From Pontiellaceae bacterium B1224 (lineage in GTDB: Bacteria; Verrucomicrobiota; Kiritimatiellia; Kiritimatiellales; Pontiellaceae), in assembly GCA_029432815.1 (NCBI GenBank), contig JAROBA010000015.1, positions 1-64,000 of the forward strand: a DNA stretch of 64,000 nt. Direction: 5' to 3'. Each line of letters begins with the position of its first letter. The stretch's first letter is position 1. The position numbers and the translations under genes were made by a program. The notes beneath the pieces were generated by a model, which saw only the letters and a program-made list of their open reading frames with translations, ran no database searches and had not been told where the DNA came from. Below, in pieces: positions 29,693 to 37,885 of the stretch.

Positions 29693-29795
29693 GATGGACT
29701 ATTTAAAGGGTAATCGGTGTCCGGATGTCAAGAACCAGATGAAATGAACGGGCGTCCCTGCCCAGTTGCGGTGGAACGCTACATAGAGGAGGCAT

Positions 29796-29827
29796 TTCCA
29801 ATGGTTGTTTTTTTCCAATGCATGGAA
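29796..29827. repeat. Two imperfect dispersed palindromes
   Basis: A half-degraded copy (TTCCAATGGTTGTTT, 29796-29810) is followed by a one-mismatch copy (TTCCAATGCATGGAA, 29813-29827), about 105 nt upstream of the response regulator start. Confidence 0.6.
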
Positions 29828-30007
29828 AAAACGGTCCGAAAAAGGTTCTGCTCTTTCCTCCGCTTTGTGTAAATAAATTGGGTTGAATGACCGTACTTAA
29901 AGGTAAACACATCGGGCGCAGCTTTTTCGGTGACCAATGCCGTCGTCGTAGCTCCCCAAGTGTTCTGCAAGCTCGAGAAGAGCGAGTAACCGTTTGTCGG
30001 GAGGGCC

Positions 30008-30044
30008 GCGAGGCCCTCCATGGGGCGCGAGGCCCTCCATGGGG
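30008..30044. repeat. Short tandem repeat, period 19
   Basis: GCGAGGCCCTCCATGGGG occurs at 30008-30025 and again at 30027-30044. It is GC-rich within an otherwise AT-richer intergenic region. Confidence 0.8.
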
Positions 30045-30313
30045 CGCGATCACGCCACTTAAAAAAACAACCGGAAAAAGCAGGTTTTCCACGACGGATA
30101 GTATCGAGTCATTCTGCAAAGTATGCAGTCAATCAATCTCCATACAGCTCAATGAAGTTGAAGTGCTTCAGTCTGAATCTTCCAGTGATTGGAAACAAAT
30201 CATTATTGCCGACTGGAAAACATGGCATCGTGACGCGGAGATGATTTTTACTCCTGAAGGCATCGCTGGGTAAAGCCAGTGTCATTTCGCAAAAAGGCAA
30301 AAAAATGCTCAAT

Positions 30314-30334
30314 ATACCCTTTTCCGGCGATACC
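30314..30334 (+). promoter_or_regulatory. ATACC-N11-ATACC element (copy 1)
   Basis: This 21-bp copy (ATACC at 30314 and 30330, core TTTTCCGGCG) is identical to those at 50985 and 57998. It lies 104 nt upstream of the start codon at 30439 and is followed by a pyrimidine-rich tract. Confidence 0.8.
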
Positions 30335-30438
30335 GCTCTTTTCTTTATTTTGATAGTTTCTATGAGTTAAATCGTGAAAAGGCATTGTACATAGGGGGGT
30401 GTCTTTTGTGGGAAACGAGAGAAATGGGAGAAGGTTAA

Positions 30439-32688
30439 ATGAAACACGCATTTAAATTACTTGCCGGAATAGCTGCCGTTTTGGGAGTAGGCAGCGCTGT
30501 CGCTGATACCACTACTTTCCACACCGACTTCGATGAGGCAGACCTCGCATCAACCGGTTTGACGATTGATACACCAAGCACAGATGGGCCGGATAGCGGC
30601 ACGATTTCCTTAAACACGGCCAACCATCAGCTCGATTTTACCGCATACGGCGCCAACATGTGGACGTTGCGTGAAGGAGCACCCATCGCATGGGTCGCCG
30701 CGCCGACGGTGGAGGCTGGCGAGACCTGGTTTGTGGAAACTCAGGTAAACATGATCAATGGCGAAGCCGGTAATGCTGCTCAGTATAAGCAAGCAGGAAT
30801 CACATTCTATGACGGAACGCCCGGTGCAAATCCGGGGGATGAGGATGCCCCGTTTCTCGTACTGAACGACTGGAACAATTGGAACGTCAATGCCCAGGCA
30901 TTTACTATTGGCGGTGGCCAGAATTCCGGTTCTCCCGACCTTGGGGAAGCAACGGGTGCTTTCCTTCGTATAGAAATCACCGAAGGAGCGGTAACGAACA
31001 GCTATAACTATTTCTACAAAATCAACGAGGGCGATGCGTGGACCCGCTTGACCGGATGGGCTGAAAATCAAACAAGTGTCGCTTCTAATTCCGTTGTCGG
31101 GCTGTTCTTGAAATCTCATAACAACAACACCACTGGCGCGGCCCAGTTTGACTACCTATCGGTTGGCCTGGTTATCAATGAAGGAGCGACCGTTGATTTC
31201 GATCCGTTGATGCTTTCGATGGACCTGGATGCTCCCGGCCCGATCGCTAACGGAACCATCACGGCGTCATATTCTGCCGGGACGGTCACCTCGAACGATA
31301 TTGAAATTGTTTCTTTGACGGCGGATGCCGGATTCACTGCCGCTCCAGTCGCTGATCTGGGTACGGGAAATCCGACCGAGGATATCACGGTTACCTTTGA
31401 TAATTCCGGTATTGGCCTTACAGACGGGGAGAGCACCAATTCCACACTGGAGATTGTCTGGACGGAACTCGGTTCCGGTGTGAGTAATACTTCCAGCATT
31501 CCTGTGGATGTAACCTTTGTCAACAAACCCAACAGCATTAAACTGACTCCGGCCTCGCTTTCGATGACCTTGAAATATCCGGATACGAGCATCAACGGTA
31601 CGATGGTTGTTTCGTATACAGAGGGAACGATTCCCGCCGACATTGAAATTATTTCGATAACGTCGACGAATAGCGACTTCAGCGTTGATCAGGCCAGCTT
31701 TACCCTGAGTACGAATAGTACCAGCGAAGATGTGATGGTTACGTATGTTAATTCAGGCGCGCTGATGAACAATGGGGATACTGCGAATTCCACGGCGGTA
31801 GTCACATGGACTGTGGCGGGATCCGGTGTGACCAACACCGCCAATGTTACGCTGAGTGTTTCCTATTATAAACTCACCTATTCCACGACTGTGATTGCCG
31901 GGTTTGATTTTGATGCCAATACGGATGATGGGGTGCAGCGGTCTGCGATGCTTTTAGCAGAAAATGTAACTGCAAGCCTCTTTTCTGGTGGTGCTGGATT
32001 AAATAATCAAACGGTGGATGTTATTGGCGATAACAGCGGGGTAGATGCTTCCGGCGTTCCTTTCGGAACCTCGACCACTCCCGGTTATGAAGGAACCATG
32101 GGGATTAGTGTTGCCCAGGCAACCACGACAAACTTCGCCGATGCAGTCGCGGCGAACGATTACTATACGTTCACGGTCACACCCGACAGTGGGTTCGAAA
32201 TCAACCTGACGGACATTTCCTTCAAGGCATCGAAGAGCTCCGTAGACTCAGTCGATGAGTATGCGGTAACAGACAGCCAGGGTAATCAGATCGGCAGTTC
32301 AGCGACCATCACCACGATGGGGCAGGTAACGGCCTATGAGGGTGTGATCATCGATCTGTCGGCCCCCGAGTTTCAGAATATTACGGAACCGACTGAATTC
32401 CGCATCTATGCCTGGGGTCGGGGAACGACTTCCACAGGCGGCACGCTGGCGATGCTGGATAAAGTCGTCCTGAAAGGCACGGTGGGGTCCGGTGCCGTCC
32501 CGTCATTCAGCGCGACCGTTTCCGACGGCTCGCTCATCATGTCATGGGAAACCAGCGCTCCTTTCAATGTATTGACTAACGTCGATCTCGTGCACGGGGA
32601 ATGGGGCGTCTCGCAGTCGAATGTAACTTCGCCGGTTACCAATGCCGTCGGCAACGCGCCCCAGGTGTTTTACACGTTGGGCAAATAA
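30439..32688 (+). CDS. Secreted modular ConA/LamG-like protein
   Basis: The 749-residue product has a signal peptide (about 1-22). Residues 23-247 are a ConA/LamG-like beta-sandwich (TTFHTDFDEADL, APIAWVAAPTV, FLVLNDWNNWN, FDYLSVG), shared with the genes at 32760 and 58202. Two Ig-like repeats follow (about 248-361 and 362-475), with LSMDLDAPGPIANGTITASY and LSMTLKYPDTSINGTMVVSY as matching starts. Residues about 485-683 are a third module (AGFDFDANT, GDNSGVDASG, VDEYAVTD, FRIYAWGRG), also in the cytochrome protein at 51140. A C-terminal module ends VFYTLGK. No catalytic motif is visible; a structural or carbohydrate-binding surface protein is likely. It is preceded by an exact ATACC element. 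Confidence 0.8.
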   Translation: MKHAFKLLAGIAAVLGVGSAVADTTTFHTDFDEADLASTGLTIDTPSTDGPDSGTISLNTANHQLDFTAYGANMWTLREGAPIAWVAAPTVEAGETWFVETQVNMINGEAGNAAQYKQAGITFYDGTPGANPGDEDAPFLVLNDWNNWNVNAQAFTIGGGQNSGSPDLGEATGAFLRIEITEGAVTNSYNYFYKINEGDAWTRLTGWAENQTSVASNSVVGLFLKSHNNNTTGAAQFDYLSVGLVINEGATVDFDPLMLSMDLDAPGPIANGTITASYSAGTVTSNDIEIVSLTADAGFTAAPVADLGTGNPTEDITVTFDNSGIGLTDGESTNSTLEIVWTELGSGVSNTSSIPVDVTFVNKPNSIKLTPASLSMTLKYPDTSINGTMVVSYTEGTIPADIEIISITSTNSDFSVDQASFTLSTNSTSEDVMVTYVNSGALMNNGDTANSTAVVTWTVAGSGVTNTANVTLSVSYYKLTYSTTVIAGFDFDANTDDGVQRSAMLLAENVTASLFSGGAGLNNQTVDVIGDNSGVDASGVPFGTSTTPGYEGTMGISVAQATTTNFADAVAANDYYTFTVTPDSGFEINLTDISFKASKSSVDSVDEYAVTDSQGNQIGSSATITTMGQVTAYEGVIIDLSAPEFQNITEPTEFRIYAWGRGTTSTGGTLAMLDKVVLKGTVGSGAVPSFSATVSDGSLIMSWETSAPFNVLTNVDLVHGEWGVSQSNVTSPVTNAVGNAPQVFYTLGK

Positions 32689-32713
32689 ACGTCCGGGCGC
32701 TGATAATGAATTA

Positions 32714-32736
32714 GGGGATGCCATCGGGGCATCCCC
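32714..32736 (+). terminator. Intercistronic hairpin without T-run
   Basis: GGGGATGCC (32714-32722) pairs with GGCATCCCC (32728-32736). No T-tract follows, so it is more likely an RNA-stability or attenuation hairpin between two secreted-protein genes than a full terminator. Confidence 0.45.
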
Positions 32737-32759
32737 CAAATAAAACAAAGGAGATACAG

Positions 32760-33575
32760 ATGATAAAAAACATATCGAAATCAGTGCTTGGCTTAATTGC
32801 CATTCTCGCGGCAAGCGGGGTGAGCGCTGAAACCATCACGTTTCACTCCGATTTCGACGAGGCAGATCTCGGATCGACCGGTTTGAATATAGACACGCCT
32901 AGCACCAGTGGGGCTGCCAGTGGTACGGTGAGCTTAAACACGGGGAACCAGCAACTCGATTTAACCGCAAACGCAGCGAATATGTGGACAACGCGTGAAG
33001 GAGCGCCCATCGCATGGGTTGCAGCACCGACGGTATCGGTTGGCGAAACCTGGTTTGTGGAAACCCAAGTGTTTATGATAGATAGCGAAGCAGGCGATCA
33101 GTCTGGTTACGATCAGGGAGGAATCACATTCTATGACGGAATCGCCGGCTCAAATCCTGGTAGCAATGCCGCTCCATTCCTTGTTCTGAACGACTGGAAC
33201 AATTGGAACATCAATGCTCAGGATTTCACGATTGGCGGTAGTGGCAATAATTCCGTTTCTCCCAATCTAGGGACAGCTACCGGCGTTTTCCTGCGCACAG
33301 AAATCACCGAAGGAGGAGCAACCGATACCTATAATAGTTTCTATAAGGTCAATGAAGGCGACGAATGGATTCAGTTGACGGGATGGGCTGAAAATCACAC
33401 GAGTGATGCCCCTAATTCCGCTGTTGGTCTGTTCGTGAAGTCGCATGGCAATAACCCGGATGGCGCTGCCCAGTTTGACTACCTGTCGGTTGGGGTTGTT
33501 CCTGAGCCTGCCACGTTTGGATTGTTTGCAATATGTGGCGGAGGGATTTTGTTTGCCCGCCGTCGGTTCATATAA
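32760..33575 (+). CDS. PEP-CTERM protein with ConA/LamG-like domain
   Basis: ATG 32760 is preceded by GGAG; an upstream in-frame start at 32718 would begin in the hairpin region. The 271-residue product has a signal peptide ending GVSA before ETITFHSDFDEADL, and one domain (about 22-245) closely related to the N-terminal part of the preceding gene. The C-terminus V-P-E-P-A-T-F-G-L-F then a short hydrophobic segment and A-R-R-R-F-I is a textbook PEP-CTERM signal, processed by an exosortase that is not in this window. It is probably a surface or matrix protein. A strong terminator follows. Confidence 0.9.
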   Translation: MIKNISKSVLGLIAILAASGVSAETITFHSDFDEADLGSTGLNIDTPSTSGAASGTVSLNTGNQQLDLTANAANMWTTREGAPIAWVAAPTVSVGETWFVETQVFMIDSEAGDQSGYDQGGITFYDGIAGSNPGSNAAPFLVLNDWNNWNINAQDFTIGGSGNNSVSPNLGTATGVFLRTEITEGGATDTYNSFYKVNEGDEWIQLTGWAENHTSDAPNSAVGLFVKSHGNNPDGAAQFDYLSVGVVPEPATFGLFAICGGGILFARRRFI

Positions 33576-33598
33576 CCATGTGGTTTATGGATGATAGA

Positions 33599-33627
33599 AA
33601 AAGCCGCCCGGAACGGGCGGCTTTTTT
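33599..33627 (+). terminator. Rho-independent terminator
   Basis: AAGCCGCCCG-GAA-CGGGCGGCTT forms a near-perfect stem followed directly by T's, 24 nt after the PEP-CTERM gene. Confidence 0.93.
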
Positions 33628-33639
33628 ACAAACGGGACT

Positions 33640-33668
33640 GGAGGGGCACGCGCCACGTGATCGGGCGC
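33640..33668. repeat. Intergenic 29-bp repeat, copy 1
   Basis: It begins GGAGGGGCACGCGCC and contains CACGTGA then CGGGCGC. It matches 34609-34637 at all but two positions. Each copy lies between a gene end and the ribosome binding site of the next gene. Confidence 0.8.
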
Positions 33669-33725
33669 TGCTCCTTTGCCCTCCACTCGGTGGGAAATCT
33701 GTGAAAGGGAGAGAAAAGAGATAAT

Positions 33726-34586
33726 ATGAAATCAAAGGGAATCCTAAGCCTGTTATTCAGTTTCGGACTTTTGATCTGCACAGCGAATGCAGGAATTCAG
33801 ATATCAGTCGTCGGCGATGGGGCCGGCTACGACATCCTGGGAACCGGGGCGGAGACTCACGAGTCTACGGCGTATCGCTCGACAGGGATACCGAAGAATT
33901 TTGACACTGATAATGATAATATTTACGGAAGTGCCGGTCTTTTTATGTTTGGTGACGGTGGGGCGGAGATTAACAAGCAACCCTTTTCTATGCATACAAA
34001 AGTAGGTGCATCCTGGGCATCGTTTTTCCCCGCGGATGATTTGAGGGGTGTTGCCCAGAGTTCTCTTCAGGGACCGATGGATGATCCTGCTCCCGCGATC
34101 AATGCTGTTGTCAGGGACTGGGGGTCTGTGGGAACTGCGGTAACAACATTCGGTGATTGTATTGGTGCATGGCGTAAAATTCTGACATTCAAGGTTTCGA
34201 GTGATGCGCCCCGTAAATTTCGTATTGGTTTGGTATCCGGAACCCAGAATCAGGAAGACGGTCGTTGGGATCCTGCGGGATTGCGCATTACGGCTGATGG
34301 TGGAAAAACGTATGCTACGGTGACGAAGTTGGAAAATAACGGGAACGGTAATCCCAACTGGGTCTTTTTTGATGTGGATCTGAACGGAGCAACCTCCGGC
34401 ACCTTTACTATTGAAGGGGCTCAACGCTATGACATGAAGGAAATGGGAAAAATTAACAGTTATTATACGACCGGTGTCAGCCTGACCGGAGTCACATTTG
34501 ATCCACTTGGAGAAGCCCGTTCTTTAGGACTGATCACGGCCTTGGTCTGGCCGGGTATTCCGAATATAGATGCGGGTCGGGGATAA
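33726..34586 (+). CDS. Standalone GYD-domain secreted protein with decayed PEP-CTERM
   Basis: The 286-residue product has a signal peptide (about 1-22) and one GYD domain (23-270), with ISVVGDGAGYDILG, AYRSTGIPKNFDTD, YGSAGLFMFG, DGRWDPAGL and GVSLTGVTFDP. Of all copies here it appears closest to the sensor kinase ectodomain (compare GIQISVVGDG-GYDILG, SAGLFMFG/TAGLLMFG and QGPMDDP in both). The C-terminus G-E-A-R-S-L-G-L-I-T-A-L then P-G-I-P-N-I-D-A-G-R-G lines up with a PEP-CTERM signal (P-E-P-A-T-L-G-L-I, then R-R-R-F) but has lost the PEP and the basic cluster, so sorting is probably lost. It may be secreted freely and so compete with or present ligand to the kinase; that is inference. 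Confidence 0.82.
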   Translation: MKSKGILSLLFSFGLLICTANAGIQISVVGDGAGYDILGTGAETHESTAYRSTGIPKNFDTDNDNIYGSAGLFMFGDGGAEINKQPFSMHTKVGASWASFFPADDLRGVAQSSLQGPMDDPAPAINAVVRDWGSVGTAVTTFGDCIGAWRKILTFKVSSDAPRKFRIGLVSGTQNQEDGRWDPAGLRITADGGKTYATVTKLENNGNGNPNWVFFDVDLNGATSGTFTIEGAQRYDMKEMGKINSYYTTGVSLTGVTFDPLGEARSLGLITALVWPGIPNIDAGRG

Positions 34587-34608
34587 ACTCGGGAAAAGTA
34601 GAACGGGT

Positions 34609-34637
34609 GGAGGGGCACGCGCCGCGTGACCGGGCGC
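34609..34637. repeat. Intergenic 29-bp repeat, copy 2
   Basis: Starts GGAGGGGCACGCGCC; near-identical to 33640-33668. It lies 31 nt upstream of the GTG start at 34669. Confidence 0.8.
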
Positions 34638-34668
34638 AGGGCCTGCACCTCCTGCTGAAGGGAACCAT

Positions 34669-37600
34669 GTGAAAAACCTAAATCCAGTTCGGTGTGTTTT
34701 CTTTTGCGCGGGGTTCATAGCCTGTGTTGCGAATGGTGCCATCGATATCTCGGTGGTCGGAGACCTCTCCGGCTACGACGAAACCGGTGTGGTGTCGTAT
34801 CGTTCAACGAGTGTTTTTAAAGGCTTCGATGCCGACGGCAACAACGAATACGGCACCGAAGGAACGTTTTTTTTCGGAACCGGCGCCTCCGCCGCCAACA
34901 ACCAGTCCTTTTCGGTTCACTCGCAAAGCGGAGCCGACTGGGCAACCTTTGCGCAGGGCGCGCAGTTCGGCTCGGTCAGCGAGCAGACCAACTATGGCCC
35001 TTACGACAACCCGACGCTGAGCGGAAGCGATGTGGCCGACTGGACCATCTGCGGGATCGGCGTGGCGACGGGCGGCGGCGTCGGGCTGTGGGCCGAAGTG
35101 CTGACCTTTTCGATTGATTCATCCACACCGGAATCTTTTCGCGTCGGTGTGATGTCCGGCACGCAGGGAGATTCGATGGGAAAATGGGATCCGACGGGGC
35201 TGCGGCTTTCCGTTGACGGCGGAGCCGCCGCCGAAATCACCGGGCTGGAAAACACATCCGGCTCAACGCCCGGCTGGGTTTTCTTCGATGTGGATTTGAA
35301 CGGCGTAACCAGCGGCACCTTTTCGCTGGAGGGGCAGAACCGTTTGGCAGGACAGGGAACTGCCATCAGCGGCGTGACGTTTGATCTCTTTTTTGAGGGG
35401 AACTATGCGCCTGTGGCGGCTGCACAGAGTGTAACCACGCTTCCGGATACACCGGTGGAGTTCACGCTGACCGGCAGCGATCCGGAAGGCAGAAATCTGG
35501 CCTATACGGTAGTTTCTCAGCCCGTCCACGGTTCGCTGGGTGGAACGGCTCCGGATTTGACCTACGCGCCGAACTCCGGGTTTGAAGGATCGGACAGCTT
35601 TACGTTCACCGTCAGTGACGGGCTTGATGACAGCGCCCCGGCCACCGTGTCGATTCTGGTGACGAGCAACCGGCCGAATTTCATCATTATTTTTACAGAC
35701 GATCAGGGATACGGGGATCTGGGCTGCTTCGGCGGGACGAGTGTCAGCACGCCGCGCATCGACCGGATGGCGGAAGAGGGGGCCATGCTGACCAGTTTTT
35801 ATGTGGCGGGCAACGTGTGCACGCCGTCGCGCGCGGCCCTGATGACGGGCTGTTATCCGAAGCGAATCGGACTGGCCTCCCGCGTTCTCCTCGCCGAGGA
35901 TACCGTTGGGTTGAGTCTGGATGAAATCACGATTGCCGAGGTGCTGAAGGCGGCGGGCTATAAAACCGGAATGGTCGGTAAATGGCATTTGGGAGATCAG
36001 GCAAAATTCCTTCCTCCACGGCAGGGCTTTGATGAATATTCCGGCATTCCCTACAGCCACGATATTACGCCCTACCACGGTAATTCGAAATACGACTTCC
36101 CTCCACTGCCCTGGCTGGAAAGCGGGCAGGTGGTTGAGCTGGGGATCGATACGGATTATTTGACACAGCGGGTGACGTCACACGCCGTCGACTTTATTGA
36201 GAAAAACAAAGACGAGCCGTTTTTCCTGTATATTGCCCATCCGGCGCCGCATCGGCCCATCAGCGTTTCCGATGAGTACCTCGAAGGGGTTTCTCAGGAC
36301 ATTCTGGACGCTCTGGCCGCAGAAGAAGAGAATGATACGATTGACGCTGCCGCGCGCGATAATCTCTACTACCGGGCGATCAACGAGGTCGACTGGTCCG
36401 TCGGGGAAATTCTCGACACCCTGGAGAAGCAGGGCATCGACGCCAATACGCTGGTCATTTTCACTTCGGATAACGGTCCGTCCCCCGCGGCGCTTGGGTC
36501 GACCGGAGACCTGCGGGGCAGCAAAGGGGATACCTGGGAGGGCGGCATGCGCATGCCGACCGTCGTCCGCTGGCCGGGCGCGATTCCGGCCGGTATAGAG
36601 ATCGACGAAATCCTGACGACGATGGATCTGCTGCCCACCTTTGCCGGGCTGGCCGGCGCGGCGGTTCCGACCGACCGCGTGATCGACGGGCTGGATATCT
36701 GGCCGGTTCTCGCGGAAGGCGCGGCCACTCCGCACGACGCCTTTTTCTATTACGATGTCAACACCCTGCAGGCGGTGCGTTCCGGACCGTGGAAGCTGCG
36801 CCTGGGCAAGCTGTATGACCTGGAGGCGGATATCGGCGAGAGCACGGATGTGGCGGCTTCGCATCCCGCCATCGTGACGCAGCTCCAGGGGTATATGACC
36901 GACTTAGCCGCGGATATTGCGGCGAACAGCCGCCCGGCGGGATCGGTGGAGACCGCCTATGCGCTGACGCTGGTCTCCAGCACGGTCGGCCTGGTCGGCG
37001 ACGGCATCGGCTATGATGAAACCGGCGCGGCGGCGCAGGGCTTCCGCTCAACCCATGTGGTCAAAAGCTATGATGTCGGCGATGACGTCTACGGCAGGTC
37101 GGGAACTCTCTTTTTCGGCGATGGTACCACGCTCGGCGGCGGGCAGGCATTCAGCGTCAACATGAACGATCTTCCGGCATGGGTCACGAACTATGCGGCA
37201 GGTGCGGGCGTGGGGGCTTCGCCGGTCGGAGTCTTCGGCACCTATCCCAAAATCGACGACCCCAAACTGGAGCCGGAAAGCGATGTGGCCGATTTGGCCA
37301 ATACGGGACACGTGGCCGCAGAAAACAGCGGGGCGGGAACCTGGTCCGAAGTGCTCAAGTTTACGGTCGGCCCGTTCTCTCCCGGCTTCCGGCTGGGCAT
37401 CATGTCCGGGCACGAAGAAAGCGCCGATGGCGGATGGGATCCGACCGGGATTCGCGTGTCGGTGGCCGGCGGGGCGTCCGTAGCCGCCGAAGCAACGAAT
37501 CTCGAAAACCTGACGAATACCGCCGGCATGGTCTTTTTTGATGTGACCACCACCGACGGAACGACCGCCGATACCTTTGCCATCGAGGCGCAGCAGCGGC

Positions 37601-37869
37601 TGGTGGATCGGGGCGTCGTGATCGCCGGCATCACCTTCGATATCCTTCCGCCCGACGGCGTGGAAGTCGCATTTGACAGTACATTCAACGTGGAGTGGGA
37701 GAGTCGTGTCGGACTGAACTACACGCTTGAAGGAAGTTCATCCCTCACGAATGGCGAGTGGGTTGCCGTCAGTGCTGAAGAGATGGCCGCAACCCCGCCA
37801 ACCAACCGTTTTACCGGAACGGTAAATACGAACGGACACTATTTTTACAGGCTCCGGATTCACTACTAG
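34669..37869 (+). CDS. Secreted sulfatase flanked by two GYD domains
   Basis: The start is GTG 34669, with AAGGGAAC just upstream; the nearby ATG at 34667 is out of frame. The 1066-residue product has a signal peptide and GYD domain 1 (about 20-245), with SVVGDLSGYDETG and SYRSTSVFKGFDADG. A cadherin/Ig-like domain follows (about 246-335). The sulfatase domain (336-760) has C384 in N-V-C-T-P-S-R as formylglycine site, plus FTDDQGYGDLGC, KWHLGD and FTSDNGPSP. GYD domain 2 lies at about 762-1000 (LVGDGIGYDETGAA, GWDPTGIRVSV), followed by the common C-terminal module (LEGSSSLTNGEWV to YFYRLRIHY). It shows a GYD domain at both ends of a catalytic domain, suggesting the module tethers or targets the enzyme. 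The next gene is 16 nt away. Confidence 0.92.
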   Translation: MKNLNPVRCVFFCAGFIACVANGAIDISVVGDLSGYDETGVVSYRSTSVFKGFDADGNNEYGTEGTFFFGTGASAANNQSFSVHSQSGADWATFAQGAQFGSVSEQTNYGPYDNPTLSGSDVADWTICGIGVATGGGVGLWAEVLTFSIDSSTPESFRVGVMSGTQGDSMGKWDPTGLRLSVDGGAAAEITGLENTSGSTPGWVFFDVDLNGVTSGTFSLEGQNRLAGQGTAISGVTFDLFFEGNYAPVAAAQSVTTLPDTPVEFTLTGSDPEGRNLAYTVVSQPVHGSLGGTAPDLTYAPNSGFEGSDSFTFTVSDGLDDSAPATVSILVTSNRPNFIIIFTDDQGYGDLGCFGGTSVSTPRIDRMAEEGAMLTSFYVAGNVCTPSRAALMTGCYPKRIGLASRVLLAEDTVGLSLDEITIAEVLKAAGYKTGMVGKWHLGDQAKFLPPRQGFDEYSGIPYSHDITPYHGNSKYDFPPLPWLESGQVVELGIDTDYLTQRVTSHAVDFIEKNKDEPFFLYIAHPAPHRPISVSDEYLEGVSQDILDALAAEEENDTIDAAARDNLYYRAINEVDWSVGEILDTLEKQGIDANTLVIFTSDNGPSPAALGSTGDLRGSKGDTWEGGMRMPTVVRWPGAIPAGIEIDEILTTMDLLPTFAGLAGAAVPTDRVIDGLDIWPVLAEGAATPHDAFFYYDVNTLQAVRSGPWKLRLGKLYDLEADIGESTDVAASHPAIVTQLQGYMTDLAADIAANSRPAGSVETAYALTLVSSTVGLVGDGIGYDETGAAAQGFRSTHVVKSYDVGDDVYGRSGTLFFGDGTTLGGGQAFSVNMNDLPAWVTNYAAGAGVGASPVGVFGTYPKIDDPKLEPESDVADLANTGHVAAENSGAGTWSEVLKFTVGPFSPGFRLGIMSGHEESADGGWDPTGIRVSVAGGASVAAEATNLENLTNTAGMVFFDVTTTDGTTADTFAIEAQQRLVDRGVVIAGITFDILPPDGVEVAFDSTFNVEWESRVGLNYTLEGSSSLTNGEWVAVSAEEMAATPPTNRFTGTVNTNGHYFYRLRIHY

Positions 37870-37885
37870 GAAGGTCTTGCTGAAT

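Larger units (their letters stand above)
29693..30438. other. 746-bp divergent intergenic region
   Basis: No convincing gene lies here; a 128-codon frame at 29887-30273 has low-complexity, non-protein-like content. The region holds degraded and near-perfect copies of the dispersed palindrome (29796-29827 and 30180-30194), a 19-bp tandem repeat (30008-30044) and an exact ATACC element (30314-30334) close to the gene at 30439. It must contain promoters for both the response regulator and the + strand unit. Confidence 0.75.

Noticed and set aside
30008-30044. Tandem repeat as a CRISPR array
   Set aside because: Only two units, no spacers of regular length and no cas genes.
29887-30273. A 128-codon open frame in the divergent intergenic region
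   Set aside because: It has no ribosome binding site, contains the tandem repeat and has irregular composition (clusters of R, S and C); it overlaps regulatory elements.
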